This document shows, in pieces, positions 62,045-64,000 of a DNA stretch of 64,000 bases. The notes below the pieces were generated by a model. That model was not told the origin of the DNA and made no database searches. It saw only the letters and a list, made by a program, of their open reading frames with translations. Every line of letters begins with the position of its first letter. Within the stretch, counting starts at the first letter, position 1. Source of the stretch: Oharaeibacter diazotrophicus (GTDB lineage Bacteria > Pseudomonadota > Alphaproteobacteria > Rhizobiales > Pleomorphomonadaceae); contig NZ_SNXY01000010.1 in assembly GCF_004362745.1 (NCBI RefSeq), positions 498,501 through 562,500 of the forward strand, read 5' to 3'. A program made the position numbers and the translations under genes.

Positions 62045-62839
62045 TCAGGGCCGGGCGGGATCGTGCCAGCGCAGCGACATGCAGGAGAGGCCGGCGTCGA
62101 GCTTCATGACCTCGTCGAGCTTCAGCACGGTGACCGAATAGCCGCGCTCCTCGAGCAGGGCCCGGGTGCGCGGGAAGCCGTCGGCGATCATCACCGTCTC
62201 GTTGACGCGGAGCGCGTTGGCGACCGCCTCCTCGCCGTCGGGGACGACCAAGACGTCGAGGCCGTCGAACAGGCGGGCGTCGGCGACCGCGCGGGTGGCG
62301 AGCACGCAGTCGTCGGCGACCAGCGAGCAGGCGGTCTTGAGGTGGAGCACGCCCGCCGGCGGCTCGACCGCGATGCCGCGGTAACCGAACTCGGCGAGCA
62401 GGTCGCAGAGCTCGGCCGCGCCGGTGCGGTCGGTGCGGGCGGACAGGCCGACATAGACCGTGTCGGGCGTCACCAGCACGTCGCCGCCGTCGGCGTAGCC
62501 GGGGCCGGTCATCGCGAGGACGACGGGGAAACGCAGGCGCAGATCGGGCGCGATCTCGGCGGTCTCGCCGATCCGGGTCGGCGCGCCCGGGCGGAGCAGG
62601 ATCGCGCCGGGCGCGAAGACGAGCGCGGGGTCCTCGACGAACACGGAATCGGGGAAGGCCTCGAGGGCGGGCAGCAGTTCGACCGCGACGCCGGCGGTGG
62701 CGAGCGCCTCGCGGTAGGCAGCGTGTTCGGCGCGAAGTTCGGCGACGTCGGGCGCACCCCGGTCGACGGCGCGCAGACCGTCGACGGCGGAGGCCGCGGG
62801 CGTGCGGACGAGGGCGCGGTTGAAGCGGCAGACGGACAT
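62045..62839 (-). CDS. Dimethylarginine dimethylaminohydrolase (DDAH)
   Basis: A protein of 264 residues of the amidinotransferase superfamily. Motifs include FPDSVFVEDPALVF with the substrate-binding Glu-Asp, MTGPGYADGGDVLV, GVLHLKTACSLVADD with the catalytic His, and the C-terminal LDAGLSCMSLRW with the catalytic Cys near residue 256. ATG 62839 has GGGAGGAATTGCCG upstream. DDAH splits N-omega-methylated arginines to citrulline and methylamines. Its place beside a basic-amino-acid transporter suggests methylarginine uptake and use. Arginine deiminase-like activity is less likely at this size. Confidence 0.88.
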   Translation of the reverse strand: MSVCRFNRALVRTPAASAVDGLRAVDRGAPDVAELRAEHAAYREALATAGVAVELLPALEAFPDSVFVEDPALVFAPGAILLRPGAPTRIGETAEIAPDLRLRFPVVLAMTGPGYADGGDVLVTPDTVYVGLSARTDRTGAAELCDLLAEFGYRGIAVEPPAGVLHLKTACSLVADDCVLATRAVADARLFDGLDVLVVPDGEEAVANALRVNETVMIADGFPRTRALLEERGYSVTVLKLDEVMKLDAGLSCMSLRWHDPARP

Positions 62840-62982
62840 CGGCAATTCCTCCCTGGCGCCCTTGGCATAGCCCAGCCGCCGGGTGCCCGCCACCCCCGCG
62901 CCGAGTGCGTTTCCGGGTGCTTCCACCGGCGCCGTCGCCGTGCTCTAGTCGGCGTCACGACGGCGACCGGGGATGGTGGACG

Positions 62983-64000
62983 ATGACGATCGGGTTCCAG
63001 AAGGTTTGCGACATCCACGACTTCTTCGACCCCGACATCGACGACATCATCCGCCACAAGCTGCACACGCCGCCGTTCTCCTCGCGCCGGGCGTGGGAGT
63101 TCGCGATGAACTACCGCGCGCTCCGCGCCAGCGGCGTGCTGCGGCCGAACGCCCGCGGCCTCGCCATGGGCGCCGGCACCGAGCGGCTGATCTACGCGAT
63201 CGTGCCCGAGGTCGCCCACACGGTGGTGACCGACCTCTACGTGCCGGACAGCGGCTGGGTCGGCGTGCGCACGGAGAACCCGCGCGACCTGATCGCGGCC
63301 AAGGCGCCGTGGAAAATCGACCCGGCCAAGTACGACGCCCGCGCCATGGACATGCGCAAGCTCGACTTTCCCGACGAGAGCTTCGACTTCTGCTGGTCGA
63401 CCGGATCGTTCGAACACATCGGCGACGACGAGGACTTCCTCGCGCACTTCCGCGAGGTCGAACGGGTGCTGAAGCCGGGCGGGGTCTACGCCTTCACCAC
63501 CGCCGTCACCTTCGGCGGCGCCACCGAGCGCATCCCGCACAACTACTACTTCGATCCCGACCACCTGATCGACCTGATCCACGCCTCGCCCCTGCACCCC
63601 GAGCCGATCTTCGATTGCGGGATCCGCGACCACATCTACAACCGCCCGCATCCCGAGCGGCTGCAGGACTTCGGCTACGCCGCCTTCCGGCAGTTCACCG
63701 TGCCGGTGGTGTCGCTGCGCCGCGGCGTGATCCTGACCGCCAACGCCATGCTGCTGACCAAGGACCGCGGCCGCGAGAAGCGCCGGGCCAAGGTGGTCGG
63801 CCTCGCCGAGACGTCGGCGCGGCTGCGCAGGCAGGCCGACGCCCTGGTGAAGGCCACGTTCGAGCGGCCGCAGCTCATGGTCGGCGCGGCCAAGGGCCGG
63901 GTCGTGCACTTCCAGCCGCAGAGCTTCGGCTCCGGCACCCTCCGGATCGACGCGACGCTGCCCCTGGCGGGGCCGCATATCGTCGGCTGGAGCGTCGAGA
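62983..64000 (+). CDS. Class I SAM-dependent methyltransferase (cut by window end)
   Basis: The frame is open from ATG 62983 through the last base, about 339 residues so far, with no stop. The N-terminus reads MTIGFQKVCDIHDFFDPD. A methyltransferase domain follows: ARGLAMGAGTERLIYAIV stands where motif I (GxGxG) is expected, then ARAMDMRKLDFPDESFDFCWSTGSFEHIGDDEDF is the post-motif acidic and 'SFEHI' region, and VERVLKPGGVYAFTT is the typical motif preceding the last strands. After about residue 240 a helical stretch leads into another domain. Such proteins occur in polysaccharide and cell-surface clusters. The acceptor substrate is unknown. It is divergent from the DDAH gene. Confidence 0.8.
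   Translation, partial: MTIGFQKVCDIHDFFDPDIDDIIRHKLHTPPFSSRRAWEFAMNYRALRASGVLRPNARGLAMGAGTERLIYAIVPEVAHTVVTDLYVPDSGWVGVRTENPRDLIAAKAPWKIDPAKYDARAMDMRKLDFPDESFDFCWSTGSFEHIGDDEDFLAHFREVERVLKPGGVYAFTTAVTFGGATERIPHNYYFDPDHLIDLIHASPLHPEPIFDCGIRDHIYNRPHPERLQDFGYAAFRQFTVPVVSLRRGVILTANAMLLTKDRGREKRRAKVVGLAETSARLRRQADALVKATFERPQLMVGAAKGRVVHFQPQSFGSGTLRIDATLPLAGPHIVGWSVE

Noticed and set aside
62509-63978. Long minus-strand reading frame at the right end
   Set aside because: The plus strand at 62983-64000 encodes a recognisable methyltransferase with the usual motifs, while the minus frame has no domain and overlaps DDAH in another frame.

Overview
The window is very GC-rich DNA with dense, short-gapped operons on both strands. 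The gene content points to an alphaproteobacterium of the Hyphomicrobiales (Rhizobiales) type: a bcsA-bcsB-bcsZ cellulose operon that ends in a BcsN lipoprotein, a NasT/NasS-regulated assimilatory nitrate cluster, DUF6030 and DUF2272 proteins, and rhizobial-style palindromic repeats. No rRNA, tRNA, CRISPR array, prophage or insertion sequence was seen. All identifications come from reading motifs and remembered family features; no search was run.

Layout. 1-2734: three tightly coupled genes, a vWA-like protein cut by the window edge, a MotA/TolQ-like membrane protein with a long helical tail, and a MotB/OmpA-like protein. Together they look like an ion-driven motor module related to ZorA/ZorB but without recognised Zorya effectors in view. 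2990-10022: a cell-cell signalling block with a REC-PAS-GGDEF-EAL regulator, an RpfC-type hybrid kinase, a TetR/cupin pair, and on the other strand an RpfF-type DSF synthase. 10442-14906: a MarR regulator, a 27-residue membrane peptide, and an amino-sugar operon (kinase, GntR/UTRA repressor, SIS-domain deaminase, nagA). 15016-23227: cellulose synthesis (bcsA, bcsB, bcsZ, a TPR gene, bcsN). 23569-29189: a HerA-like ATPase, a three-domain peptidoglycan hydrolase without signal peptide, and a Cache chemoreceptor. 29295-38852: DEAD-box helicase, kefG-kefB potassium efflux, an HDAC-family amidohydrolase, ohr, a DUF6030 protein, and a uxaA-type dehydratase with its FCD regulator.

39033-52083 is a complete nitrate assimilation region: nasT, nasS, nrtABD transporter, nirBD nitrite reductase, nasA nitrate reductase and siroheme synthase cysG. 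Two good sigma-54 (-24/-12) promoters precede nasT and nrtA. The nrtA leader has a hexaloop hairpin and a long intrinsic terminator, as expected for NasT (ANTAR) antitermination. 52143-64000 holds a TetR regulator, a GGDEF protein with a decayed EAL domain, a Rieske oxygenase, an FAD amine-oxidase/desaturase-like enzyme, an aspartoacylase-family hydrolase, an amino-acid ABC transporter without ATPase, a dimethylarginine dimethylaminohydrolase, and the start of a methyltransferase.

How the parts fit. DSF synthase, RpfC-like sensor and a GGDEF-EAL output protein lie close to a cellulose synthase that carries a c-di-GMP-binding PilZ domain, so a density-to-cellulose circuit can be encoded largely within 25 kb (inference). 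The most unusual items are the receiver fused to PAS-GGDEF-EAL in place of RpfG's HD-GYP, the vWA/MotA/MotB-like module, the sigma-54 plus antiterminator control of nitrate uptake, and a composite repeat (GGCRGTA heptamers plus CCCTCTCC palindromes) present twice inside gene clusters.
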